Both the position numbers and the translations under genes were made by a program. Positions 45,115-55,654 of a stretch of 64,000 nt of DNA are shown piece after piece; within the stretch, counting starts at the first letter, position 1, and every line of letters starts with the position of its first letter. The notes beneath the pieces are model-generated. The model worked only from the letters and a program-made list of their open reading frames with translations, had not been told where the DNA came from and did no database searches. Source of the DNA: Aegilops tauschii subsp. strangulata (Eukaryota; Streptophyta; Magnoliopsida; Poales; Poaceae); the NCBI RefSeq assembly GCF_002575655.3, contig NC_053040.3:357552267-357616266 (forward strand), given 5' to 3'.

Positions 45115-46455
45115 ATGGGTAGGAAACGCAAAATACCAAAAAATTTAGTTGTACGTACTGAACCAATGGTTGAAGAACCACTCAAAATCTATCACACTCC
45201 TGAAGCTTATTACTTGGATCATCTTCGATCCCTATGTGCTCGTGCTGAAACCCCAACTAGCTTAGTTGAGGGAAAATCTTTAGATGAACATGCTTGTTAT
45301 GTGCGACCCCATATATCTGAAAAAGGGAAACTTTTATTGGGTCAAATTCATCGTTTCCAATGCTATGCTTGGAATTTATGTGAAATATATGATTTTACTT
45401 GTTGTTCTGAAAACCCTAAGAAACACCTTCCCTACCAATGTGAGTTTAGTGATAATGGAATCGTATCCTCGTATGCTAAGGGTGTTTATAATTACTATGA
45501 TGTTCAACAAATTGAAGAATTTGTTGCTTTTAAGGGTGCTTATGAAATTGCTTCTTTGATTGAAAAGTATGGTGCTACTCTTTACAAATCTGAAAATTTT
45601 GCCATACTTAAATATTGTTATGATAATTATGCTTCTAATGCCTATGTTAAACCATATATTGAGGACTCCTCCGCTGTCCAAGAAGAGAATAATATTTTGC
45701 AGGAGTCTATGGAAAAAGAAATTGATGAAACTATCAGCTCATTGGATGAAAAAGATGATGAGGAGAGCGAAGAACAAAAGGAGGAAGAGCGGATTAGCTA
45801 CCCGGGCCCACCTTCTAATGAGAGTAACCCTCCTACTCATACATTGTTTAATTTCCCTTCGTGCTTACCGAAGGATGATTGCTATGATGATTGTGATGAT
45901 CCCGTTGATTCTCTTGAAATATCCCTTTTTGATGATGCTTGCTATGCTTGTGGCCAAGATGCCAATATGAATTATGCTTATGGAGATGAACTTGCTATAG
46001 TTCCTTATGTTATGAATGAAATTGTTGCTATTGCACCCACACATGACAGTCCTATTATCTTTTTGAATTCTCCAAACTACACTATATCGGAGAAGTTTGC
46101 TTTTATTAAGGATTATATTGATGGGTTGCCTTTTACCGTTGCACATGATGATTTTGATGAATATAATATCCATGTGCTTGCTGCTCCTACTTGCAATTAT
46201 TATGAGACAGGAACTATATCTCCACCTCTCTATGTTTCCCACACTATAAAATTGCAAGAAACTGCTTATGCTATGTATTGGCCTTTGCTTGATGTGCATG
46301 AATTGTTCTTTTATGACATGCCAATGCATAGGAAGAGAGTTAGACTTCGTCATTGTATGATATATGTTACTTTGTGCTCACTACTAAATTACAAATCATT
46401 GTTAATTAAAATTGGGTTTGATATACCTTGGGATCCGGGTGGATCCATTACTTGA
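45115..46455 (+). CDS. Intact unknown 446-aa ORF of F
   Basis: ATG 45115 (MGRKRKIPKNLVVRTEP) is the first ATG after the primer site, and the frame is open to 46455. The N-terminus is basic (a GRKRK patch that could be a nuclear signal or bind nucleic acid). A structured part follows (LDHLRSLCARAET, LLGQIHRFQCYAWNLCEIYDF, FVAFKGAYEIASLIEKYGATLY), then an acidic coiled-coil-like stretch (MEKEIDETISSLDEKDDEES, EEQKEEE), then a Cys/Asp/Tyr-rich part (DDCYDDCDDPVDS, DDACYACGQDAN). I see no CCHC knuckle, protease, RT, integrase or signal peptide. Its place suggests a gag substitute that works with an autonomous partner, but that is inference. It shares C-terminal patterns with the broken W ORF. Intactness despite diverged LTRs is notable. 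Confidence 0.75.
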   Translation: MGRKRKIPKNLVVRTEPMVEEPLKIYHTPEAYYLDHLRSLCARAETPTSLVEGKSLDEHACYVRPHISEKGKLLLGQIHRFQCYAWNLCEIYDFTCCSENPKKHLPYQCEFSDNGIVSSYAKGVYNYYDVQQIEEFVAFKGAYEIASLIEKYGATLYKSENFAILKYCYDNYASNAYVKPYIEDSSAVQEENNILQESMEKEIDETISSLDEKDDEESEEQKEEERISYPGPPSNESNPPTHTLFNFPSCLPKDDCYDDCDDPVDSLEISLFDDACYACGQDANMNYAYGDELAIVPYVMNEIVAIAPTHDSPIIFLNSPNYTISEKFAFIKDYIDGLPFTVAHDDFDEYNIHVLAAPTCNYYETGTISPPLYVSHTIKLQETAYAMYWPLLDVHELFFYDMPMHRKRVRLRHCMIYVTLCSLLNYKSLLIKIGFDIPWDPGGSIT

Positions 46456-49435
46456 GCACTATATGCCTAGCTTAATGGCTTTAAAGAAAGCGCTACCAGG
46501 GAGACAACCCAGAAGTTTTAGAGAGTAATTTATTTCTGTTGAGTGCTTTTATATATTTTAAAAACAAAAAAATAAATAGGGGAACCCAAAACTTTTCAAA
46601 AAGAAAAGTGAAAGTGAGATAGACGAGCATTGTGAAAGTGGGGGACGTCCTTGAACTTTGTTCATGCCCATGGAAACTTTGTGAATCTTAATCACAGAAA
46701 CTTTTCAACAAAAATAATTATCCCCTTGTACAATTCCATTGTATTATAAAAATAATGTGCCAAGGTTTGCCTTTAGGATGTTTACAATGCTTGTTGGTTT
46801 GTACGGTGCAGGACAGAAACTTTGGCTGTAGTGCACGATTTTACATTTTTTACTGGAACGCCAAATGGTTCTGATTCTTTTGCACTGTCTTTCTATACAA
46901 ATTTTTTATTTTTCCTCATTTTGGCAGAATTTTTCAAGTAACAGAGGTATGGTGAATGTTCAGATTATTACAGACTGTTCTGTTTTAGACAGATTCTGTT
47001 TTTGATGCATAGTTTGCTTGTTTTGATGAAACTATCAATTGAAATCAGTGGATTAAGCCATGGAAAAGTTATATTACAGTAGCTAAAATGCAAAAACAAA
47101 ATATGAATTGGTTTGCAACAGTACTTAGAGTAGTGATTTTCTTTATTATACTAACGGATTTTGCCGAGTTTTCTGTTGAAGTTTTGTGTGGATGAAGTGT
47201 TCGATGATCGAGAAGGTCTCGATGTGAGAAGAAGAAAGAGAGGCAAGAGCTCAAGCTTGGGGATGCCCGAGGCACCCCAAGTAAATATTAAAGGGGACTC
47301 AAGCATCTAAGCTTGGGGATGCCCCGGAAGGCATCCCATCTTTCTTCAACAAGTATCGGTATGTTTTCGGATTCGTTTCGTTCATGCGATATGTGCAAAT
47401 CTTGGAGCGTCTTTTGCATTTAGTTTTCATTTTTATTTTATGCACCATGCTGGTATGAGATAGTCCTTGGTTGATTTATAGAATGCTCTTTGCACTTCAC
47501 TTATATCTTTTGAGTATGGCTTTATAGAATGCTTCATATGCTTCGGTTATATCATTTGAAGTTTGGACTGCCTGTTTCTCTTCACATAGAAAACCGCCAT
47601 TTGTAGAATGCTCTTTTGCTTCACTTATACTTGTTAGAGCATGGGCATATCTTTTGTAGAAAGAATTAAACTCTCTTGCTTCACTTATATATATTTGGAG
47701 AGATGACAGGAACTGGTCATTCACATGGTTAGTCATAAAATCATACATAAAACTTGTAGATCACTGAATATGATATGTTTAATTCCTTGCAATAGTTTTG
47801 CGATATAAAGATGGTGATATTAGAGTCGTGCTAGTTGAGTAATTGTGAAATTGAGAAATACTTGTGTTGAGGTTTGCATGTCCCGTAGCATGCACGTATG
47901 GTGAACCGTTATGTAACAAAGTCGGAGCATGAGGTGTTCTTTGATTGCTTTCCTTATGAGTGGCGGTCGGGGACGAGCGATGGTCTTTTCCTACCAATCT
48001 ATCCCCCTAGGGGCATGTGTAGTAGTACTTTGCTTCGAGGGCTAATAAACTTTTGCAATAAGTATATGAGTTCTTTATGACTAATGTGAGTCCATGGATT
48101 ATACGCACTCTCACCCTTCCATCATTGCTAGCCTCTTCGGTACCGTGCATTGCCCTTTCTCACCTCGAGAGTTGGTGCAAACTTTGCCGGTGCATCCAAA
48201 CCCCATGATACGATATGCTCTATCACACATAAACCTCCTTATATCTTCCTCAAAACAGCCACCATACCTACCTATCATGGCATCTCCATAGCCATTCCGA
48301 GATATATTGCCATGCTACTTCCATCATCATCATATACATGACTTGAGCATTCATTGTCATATTGCTTTGCATGATCGTAAGATAGCTAGCATGATACTTT
48401 CATGGCTTGTCCGTTTTTTGATATCTTTGCTACGCTAGATCATTGCACATCCCGGTACACCGCCGGAGGCATTCATATAGAGTCATATCTTTGTTCTAGA
48501 CATCGAGTTGTAATATTGAGTTGTAAGTAAATAAAAGTGTGATGATCATCATTATTAGAACATTGTCCCATGTGAGGTCAAAATAAAAGATGCCAAAGAA
48601 GCCCAAATAAAAAAAGAGGCCAAAGAAGCCCACCAAAAAAAAAGAGACAAAAAGAGAGAAGGGACAATGTTACTATCCTTTTACCACATTTGTGCTTCAA
48701 AGTAGCACCATGTTCTTCATATAGAGAGTCTCTTGAGTTATCACTTTCATATACTAGTGGGAATTTTCATTATAGAACTTGGCTTGTATATTCCGATGAT
48801 GGGCTTCCTCAAATGCCCGAGGTCTTCATGAGCAAGCAAGTTGGATGCACACCCACTTAGTTTCCAGTTTGAGATTTCATACACTTATAGCTCTTAGTGC
48901 ATCCGTTGCATGGCAATCCCTACTCCTCACATTGACATCAATTGATGGGCATCTCCATAGCCCGTTGATTAGCCGCGTCAATGTGAGACTTTCTCCTTTT
49001 TTGTCTTCTCCACACAACCTCCATCATCATATGCTATTCCACCTATAGTGCTATGTCCATGGCTTGCGCTCATGTATTGCGTGAGGGTTGAAAATGCTGA
49101 AGCGCGTTAAAATGTATGAACCAATTGCTCGGCTTGTCATCGGGGTTGTGCATGATTTGAATGCTTTGTGTGGTGAAGATGGAGCATAGCCAGACTATAT
49201 GATTTTGTAGGGATGAGCTTTCTTTGGCTATGTTATTTTGATAAGACATAATTGCTTGGTTGGTATGCTTGAAGTATTATTTTTTTTATGTCAAATGATA
49301 GACTATTGCCTTGAATCACTCGTGTCTTAATATTCATGCCATGATTAGATTACATGATCAAGATTATGCTAGGTAGCATTCCACATCAAAAATTATATTT
49401 TTTATCATTTACCTACTCGAGGACGAGCAGGAATT
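46456..49435 (+). other. Long 3' noncoding region of F
   Basis: About 3 kb without a convincing ORF. Visible structure: the block CTAGCTTAATGG...GGGAGACAACCCA (46465-46512) shared with W; stem-loops 47253-47281 and 47309-47337; five degenerate copies of a GAATGCTCTTTTGCTTCACTTATAT unit (47475-47705); and a purine-rich GCCAAAGAAGCCCA duplication (48588-48632). Confidence 0.75.
47253..47337. repeat. Paired stem-loops of F
   Basis: AAGCTTGGGGATGCC pairs with GGCACCCCAAG (47253-47281). A second AAGCTTGGGGATGCC pairs with GGCATCCC (47309-47337). Homologous pairs occur twice in W. Confidence 0.75.
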
Positions 49436-49449
49436 AAGCTTGGGGATGC
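49436..49449 (+). other. Purine tract of F
   Basis: AAGCTTGGGGATGC abuts the 3' LTR, the same sequence as in the stem-loops upstream. Confidence 0.8.
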
Positions 49450-50847
49450 TGATACGTCTCCGTCGTATCTATAATTTTTGATTGTTCCATGCTAATATTA
49501 TACAAGTTTCATATACTTTTTGGCAACTTTTTATACTATTTTTGGGACTAACATATTGATCCAGTGCCCAGTGCCAGTTCCTGTTTGTTGCATGTTTTAT
49601 GTTTCGCAGAAAACCCATATCAAACGGAGTCCAAACGGGATAAAAACGGACGGAGAATATTTTTGGAATATTTGGAGAATATGGGAAGAAGAATCAACGT
49701 GAGACGGTGCCCGAGGTGGCCACGAGGCAAGGGGTGCGCCTGCCCCCCTCGTGGGCCACCCGTAAGGCGGTTGCTGCTCTACTTCGGCCGCAAGAAAGCT
49801 AATTTTCAGAATAAAAAAAACTCGGCGAAGGTTTCAATCCAATCGGAGTTACGGATCTCCATATATATACGAAACGGAAGTCAAGGAAGGTCAAGGAAGA
49901 AGAAGGTCAAGGAGGCTTCCTCTCCCCTTCTCTTCCGGTGGCGTCGAAACGCTGCCGTGGCCACCATCATCATCACCGCGATCTTCACCAACACCTCCGC
50001 CATCTTCACCAACATCTCCATCACCTTCCCCCCTCTATCTACAACGGTCCACTCTCCCGCAACCCGCTGTACCCTCTACTTGAACATGGTGCTTTATGCT
50101 TCATATTATTATCCAATGATGTGTTGCCATCCTATGATGTCTGAGTAGATTTTCGTTGTCCTATCAGTGGTTGATGAATTGCTATGATTGATTTAATTTG
50201 CTTGTGGTTATGTTGCTGTCCTTTGGTGCCCATCATATGAGCGCGTGCGTGGATCACACCATAGGGTTAGTTGTATGTTGATAGGACTATGTATTGGGGC
50301 AAGAGTGACAGAAGCTTCAACCTAGCATAGAAAGTGATGCATACGGGATTGAAGGGGGGCCAATATATCTTAATGCTATGGTTGGGTTTTACCTTAATGA
50401 ACGTTAGTAGTTGCGGATGCTTGCTAATAGTTCCAATCATAAGTGCATAGAATTCCAAGTAGGGGATGACATGCTAGCAGTGGCCTCTCCCACATAAAAC
50501 TTGCTATCGGTCTAGTAAAGTAGTCAATTGCTTAGGGACAATTTCGCAACTCCTACCACCAGTTTTCCACACTCGCTTCATTTACTTTATTGTGTCTTTA
50601 TATAAACAGCCCTTAGTTTTTATTTACGTGCTCTTTATTTTCTTGCAAACCTATCCAACAACACCTACAAAGTACTTCTAGATTTATACTTGTTCTAGGT
50701 AAAGCGAACGCTAAGCGTGCGTAGAGTTGTATGGGTGGTCGATAGAACTTGAGGGAATATTTGTTCTACCTTTAGCTCCTCGTTGGGTTCGACACTCTTA
50801 CTTATCGAAAAAGGCTACAATTGATCCCCTATACTTGTGGGTTATCA
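49450..50847 (+). repeat. 3' LTR of F (1398 bp)
   Basis: TGATACGTCTCCGTCGTATC ... TTGTGGGTTATCA, followed by CCGGA. It lacks about 115 bp present in the 5' LTR, in a region of AAGTCAAGGAAGG-like repeats (49878-49915). Confidence 0.95.
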
Positions 50848-50852
50848 CCGGA

Positions 50853-51307
50853 CAGTTCAGGCTCCGGAATATCGACTGATTTTTAGGCTCGTCATCCGAC
50901 TCTATGTTCGGAGGAAGAGACATGCTTTTCTGCCGGAAAATATCCGGCTCTTCGAGATCGGCGATCCGAACAGAGTTGCTCCGCTCCTCGACTACCGCTA
51001 TCTGATGGGTGATCGGTGGAGTTTTAATTTCTCTCTGGCCGGGTTTAAGCCCGACCCGATCGTAGTCTGTAGCGACCCCCAAGGCGACCATGCGATCCAG
51101 GAGTTCATTCAACGACGATAACTCCATTGGATCCATGCGGGCGGAGTATTCGGGATCAACGCGGAGGCAATTTTTGATGACTTGAGAGGTCATCGTCGGC
51201 TTAAGGGTCGAGCCGGCGGTCATGACGAAGTCGCCGAGCCGGAGGGTCTGGCCTGGGGCCAGGGCTCCTCCGGAGATGATATTATCCTTGACAACAAGGT
51301 GAGCCAT
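50853..51307 (-). pseudogene. gag N-terminal part of D, cut by F
   Basis: Minus strand ATG 51307 (MAHLVVKDNIISGGALA) lies about 30 bases after the primer region. It continues GQTLRLGDFVMTAGSTLKPT, MDPMELSSLNELLDRMVALG, VVEERSNSVRIADLEEPDIF and runs into the F insertion. It is open in this part. The gag segment on the other side of F (43501 downward) seems too short to restore a whole gag, so some is missing. Confidence 0.75.
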
Positions 51308-51335
51308 CAACCCTCTTGGTGACGGCACAGTGGAA

Positions 51336-51354
51336 CTCTCAATGAAAGCACCAA
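51336..51354 (-). other. Primer region of D
   Basis: The minus strand reads TTGGTGCTTTCATTGAGAG directly after the LTR end, the position of the primer site. This sequence is usual next to Tat-type LTRs; I do not assign the tRNA. Confidence 0.6.
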
Positions 51355-51833
51355 TGTCGGTGTCAAAACCGGCGGATCTCGGGTAGGGGGTCCCGAACTG
51401 TGCGTCTAGGATCGATGGTAACAGGAGACGGGGGACATGATGTTTACCCAGGTTCGGGCCCTCTCTATGGAGGTAATACCCTACTTCCTGCTTGATTGAT
51501 CTTGATGAATATGAGTGTTACAAGAGTTGATCTACCATGAGATCGTAATGGTTAAACCCTAGAAGTCTAGCCTATGTGAATATGGTAATGAATCTGGCCT
51601 ATCCGTACTATGCTCTCCGGTTTATATAGACACCGGAGAGATCTAGTATTACATGGAGTCGGTTACATAAGAGGGAATCTTCGTAGTCGGTCGCCAAGCT
51701 TGTCTTCCACGCCAAGTAGAGTCCAATCCGGACACGGGTTCAATCTTCGGTCTTCATGTCTTCATAGCCCATCAGTCCAGCCCACGGAAACCAGGCCGGA
51801 GGCCCGAGGACCCCTTAGTCAAGGACTCCCTCA
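51355..51833 (-). repeat. 5' LTR of D (479 bp)
   Basis: Minus strand TGAGGGAGTCCTTGAC ... TTTTGACACCGACA. The minus strand has TATATAAACCGGAG (about 51610-51623), a plausible TATA box, and a palindromic CTCCGGT...ACCGGAG around it. Confidence 0.92.
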
Positions 51834-52275
51834 CTCACGGTTGCTTTGCAACTTCTTTTCCCCTATACCCGATTACTACGATCAGATGACGGATCCCAAG
51901 AGCTAGATGCCACCACTGATGACTACTACTACCCGAGGATGCCTACTACTACGTGGAGGCCGCCGACGACCAGGAGTAGTTTAGGAGGCTCCTAGGAAGG
52001 AGGCCTTGTTTTTCGATCCATGTTGATGTTTGTGCTAGCCTTCTTAAGGTAGACTTGTGTACTTATGTCTGTACTCAGATATTGTGCTTCCGCTGACTCT
52101 TGTGTACTTGAGCTTATGTATTCAAACCCTCGAGGCCCCTGGCTTGTAATATATAAAGGTTGTATTGTTTTATTTGTGTCTAGAATTGTGCTGTGATATC
52201 TTCCCGTGAGTCTTTGACCTTGATTATGCGCATTTGCGTGTATGATTACTGCACGATTAAGTCAGGGGCGTCACA
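51834..52275 (+). repeat. Old LTR 3' end of the G type, truncated by D
   Basis: Aligns along its whole length to 9617-10075 of the G LTR with many substitutions and indels, ending CAGGGGCGTCACA. It is therefore a much older relative or sister family. The exon-B-like frame (DAYYYVEAADDQE then TAG, ending at about 51980) is still open. The left part was lost together with the 3' side of D. Confidence 0.88.
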
Positions 52276-52542
52276 GATGGCGGGAGCTGTCGCCAGTCGC
52301 AGTGGATGTTGCGCCCTCCTCACTCGCATCCGGATCTGAAGGCGGCCTTCCTCGCCCACGCAGCACTTCATCCCGCCGGATCTGTTCGCCGGTGGCCTCT
52401 GGTCGCCGGATCCGTTGCTAGGCATCTGCCTGGAGTTGTGGTCTGAATCGGGGGGAAATACTTGGCTGGTGTTCTCTAGCCATGATGGCAGCAACACCAC
52501 CGGTGTGACTCCCCTCCTTGGAGGCATCGTTGAGGTTCTTTC
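52276..52542 (+). other. Unassigned sequence left of A2
   Basis: GC-rich sequence with CGCCGGATC-type repeats and ending CTTGGAGGCATCGTTGAGGTTC. It joins to 61249 across A2. The style resembles the 3' untranslated region of grass LINEs, but there is no ORF or motif to prove it. Confidence 0.35.
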
Positions 52543-54331
52543 TGTTGGAAATATGCCCTAGAGGCAATAATAAATAGGTTATTATTATATTTCCTTGTTC
52601 ATGATAATCGTTTATTATCCATGCTAGAATTGTATTGATAGGAAACTCAGATACATGTGTGGATACATAGACAACACCGTGTCCCTAGTAAGCCTCTAGT
52701 TGACTAGCTCGTTGATCAATAGATGGTTACGGTTTCCTGACCATGGACATTGGATGTCGTTGATAACGGGATCACATCATTAGGAGAATGATGTGATGGA
52801 CGAGACCCAATCCTAAGCCTAGCACAAGATCGTGTAGTTCGTTTGCTCAGAGCTTTTCTAATGTCAAGTATCACTTCCTTAGACCATGAGATTGTGCAAC
52901 TCCCGGATACCGTAGGAATGCTTTGGGTGTACCAAACGTCACAACGTAACTGGGTGGCTATAAAGGTGCACTACAGGTATTTCCGAAAGTGTCTGTTGGG
53001 TTGGCACGAATCGAGACTGGGATTTGTCACTCCGTGTAAACGGAGAGGTATCTCTGGGCCCACTCGGTAGGACATCATCATAATGTGCACAATGTGACCA
53101 AGGAGTTGATCAGGGGATGATGTGTTACGGAACGAGTAAAGAGACTTGCCGGTAACGAGATTGAACAAGGTATAGGGATACCGATGATCGAATCTCGGGC
53201 AAGTAACATACCGATGGACAAAGGGAATTGCATACGGGATTGATTGAATCCCCGACATCGTGGTTCATCCGATGAGATCATCGTGGAACATGTGGGAGCC
53301 AACATGGGTATCCAGATCCCGCTGTTGGTTATTGACCGGAGAACGTCTCGGTCATGTCTGCATGGTTCCCGAACCCGTAGGGTCTACACGCTTAAGGTTC
53401 AATGACGCTAGGGTTATAAGGAAAGTATGTACGTGGTTACCGAATGTTGTTCGGAATCCCGGATGAGATCCCGGACGTCACGAGGAGTTCCGGAATGGTC
53501 CGGAGGTAAAGATTTATATATGGGAAGTCCTGTTTTGGTCACCGGAAAAGTTTCGGGTGTTATCGGTAATGTACCGGGACCACCGGGAGGGTCCCGGGGG
53601 TCCACCAAGTGGGGCCACCAGCCCCAGAAGGCTGCGTGGGCCAAGTGTGGGAGGTACCAGCCCCAGGTGGGCTGGTGCGCCCCCCCCCCCCCACCAAGGC
53701 CCAAGGCGCATGGGAGAGTGGGAGGGGCAAACCCTAGGTCCAGATGGGCCTTAGGGCCCATCTAGTGGGGCGCCCCCCCTCTCCTCCCCTTGGCCGCCCC
53801 CCTTGATGGGATCTAGGGCTGGCCGCCTCCTCTTGGGGGTGGAAACCCTAAGGGGGGCGCAGCCCCCTCCCCCCTTATATATAGTTGAGGTTTGGGCTGC
53901 CCAAAAGACATGAGAACGTCTCCCTTTTGGCGCAGCCCTACCCCTCTTCCTCCTCCTCCTCTCCCGCGGTGCTTGGCGAAGCCCTGCGGGATTGCCACGC
54001 TCCTCCACCACCACCATGCCGTCGTGTTGCTGCTGGATGGAGTCTTCCCCAACCTCTCCCTCTCTCCTTGCTGGATCAAGGCATGGGAGACGTCACCGGG
54101 CTGCACGTGTGTTGAACGCGGAGGCACCGTTCTTTCGGTGCTTAGATCGGAATCAACCGCGATCTGAATCGCTACGAGTACGACTCCCTCATCCGCGTTC
54201 TTGCAACGCTTCCGCATCGCGATCTACAAGGGTATGTAGATTCACTCCCCTTCCCCTCGTTGCTAGATTACTCCATAGATTGATCTTGGTGATGCGTAGA
54301 AAATTTTGAATTTCTGCTACGTTCCCCAACA
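52543..54331 (+). repeat. 5' LTR of A2 (1789 bp)
   Basis: TGTTGGAAATATGCCCTAGA ... CTACGTTCCCCAACA. TATA box TATATATAG at 53876-53884. The C run near 53680 is longer than in the 3' LTR. Frames in it are not genes. Confidence 0.95.
53876..53884 (+). promoter_or_regulatory. TATA box of the A2 5' LTR
   Basis: TATATATAG, repeated at 60791-60799 in the 3' LTR, in the place known for BARE-type promoters. Confidence 0.6.
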
Positions 54332-54332
54332 G

Positions 54333-54350
54333 TGGCATCATGAGCTAGGT
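54333..54350 (+). other. Altered primer binding site of A2
   Basis: TGGCATCATGAGC follows the LTR where TGGTATCAGAGC is expected. It differs by a substitution and an inserted base, so pairing with tRNA-Met would be weakened. Confidence 0.6.
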
Positions 54351-55654
54351 CTATGCGTAGTTTCTATGCACGAGTAGAACACAAAGTAGTTGTGGGCGTC
54401 GATGTTGTCAATTCTTCTTGCCGCTACTAGTCTTATCTTGTTTCGGCGGCATTGTGGGATGAAGCGGCCCGGACCGACCTTACACGTACGCTTATGTGAG
54501 ACAGGTTCCACCGACTGACATGCACTAGTTGCATAAGGTGGCTAGCGGGTGTCTGTCTCTCCTACTTTAGTCGGAACGGATTCGATGAAAAGGGTCCTTA
54601 TGAAGGGTAAATAGAAATTGGCATATCACGTTGTGGTCTTACGTAGGTAAGAAACGTTCTTGCTAGAAACCTACAAACCACGTAAAAACTTGCAACAACA
54701 ATTAGAGGACGTCTAACTTGTTTTTGCAGCAAGTGCTATGTGATGTGATATGGCCAGAAGATATGATGAATGATATATGTGATGTATGAGATTGATCATA
54801 TTCTTGTAATAGGAATCACGACTTTCATGTCGATGAGTATGACAACCGGCAGGAGCCATAGGAGTTGTCTTTATTTTTTGTATGACCTGCGTGTCATTGA
54901 ATAACGCCATGTAAGTTACTTTACTTTATTGCTAAGCGCGTTAGCCATAGAAGTAGAAGTAACCGTTGGCGTGACAACTTCAAGAAGACACAATGATGGA
55001 GACCATGATGATGGAGATCATGGTGTCATGCCGGTGACAAAGATGATCATGGTGCCCCGAAGATGGAGATCAAAGGAGCAAAATGATATTGGCCATATCA
55101 TGTCACTATTTGATTGCATGTGATGTTTATCATGTTATGCATCTTATTTGCTTAGAACGACGGTAGTAAGTAAGATGATCCCTCACTAAAAATTTCAAGA
55201 GACGTGTTCCCCCTAACTGTGCACCGTTGCGAAGGTTCGTTGTTTCGAAGCACCACGTGATGATCGGGTGTGATAGATTCTAATGTTCGAATACAACGGG
55301 TGTTGACGAGCCTAGCATGTACAGACATGGCCTCCGAACACATGCAAAACACTTAGGTTGACTTGACGAGCCTAGCATGTACAGACATGGCCTCGGAACA
55401 CAAGAGACCGAAAGGTCGAACATGAGTCGTATAGGAGATATGATCAACATGGAGATGTTCACCGATGATGACTAGTCCGTCTCACGTGATGATCGGACAC
55501 GGCCTAGTTTGACTCGGATCATGAATCACTTAGATGACTAGAGGGATGTCTATCTGAGTGGGAGTTGAATAATCAGATGAACTTCATTATCATGAACATA
55601 GTCAAAAGGTCTTTGCAAATTATGTCATACGCTTTAGTTCTACTGTTTAAGATA
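54351..55654 (+). other. Leader of A2
   Basis: Noncoding. It includes a 60-bp tandem duplication (TTGACGAGCCTAGCATGTAC unit at 55303 and 55363) and matches the A1 leader after it. Nothing else is recognised. Confidence 0.65.

Larger units (their letters stand above)
43502..50847 (+). mobile_element. Element F: complete nonautonomous Athila-type LTR element
   Basis: Two LTRs (43502-45014, 49450-50847), a tRNA-Asp type primer site, one intact 446-aa ORF, a long 3' noncoding region and a purine tract. A perfect 5-bp duplication CCGGA flanks it (43497-43501 and 50848-50852). There is no protease, RT or integrase. LTRs differ by several percent plus a net 115-bp length difference, so it is clearly older than G or A2. 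The family resembles Fatima/Sabrina-type elements (tentative). Confidence 0.95.
37827..51833 (-). mobile_element. Element D: Tat-type (Retand-like) gypsy on the minus strand, interrupted by F, 3' LTR missing
   Basis: Minus-strand order: LTR (51355-51833), primer region, gag (51307-50853, then 43501 onward after F), protease-RT-RNase H, a second RNase H-like domain, integrase (to 38908), a noncoding stretch and an antisense ORF. The second RNase H and antisense ORF are Tat-clade traits. Its LTR lies in an old LTR of the G type, with CTCAC (51834-51838) as the outer flank. Its own 3' LTR and the left flank are missing at the junction with R. Confidence 0.88.

Noticed and set aside
45284..46353. 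Overlapping ORFs in other frames of the F gene
   Set aside because: Shadows of the 446-aa frame with Met/Ile-rich low-complexity composition.
53427..54309. ORFs up to 134 aa in the A2 LTRs (repeated at 60347-61226)
   Set aside because: Present in both LTR copies because they are LTR sequence; the frame shifts with the C-run length.
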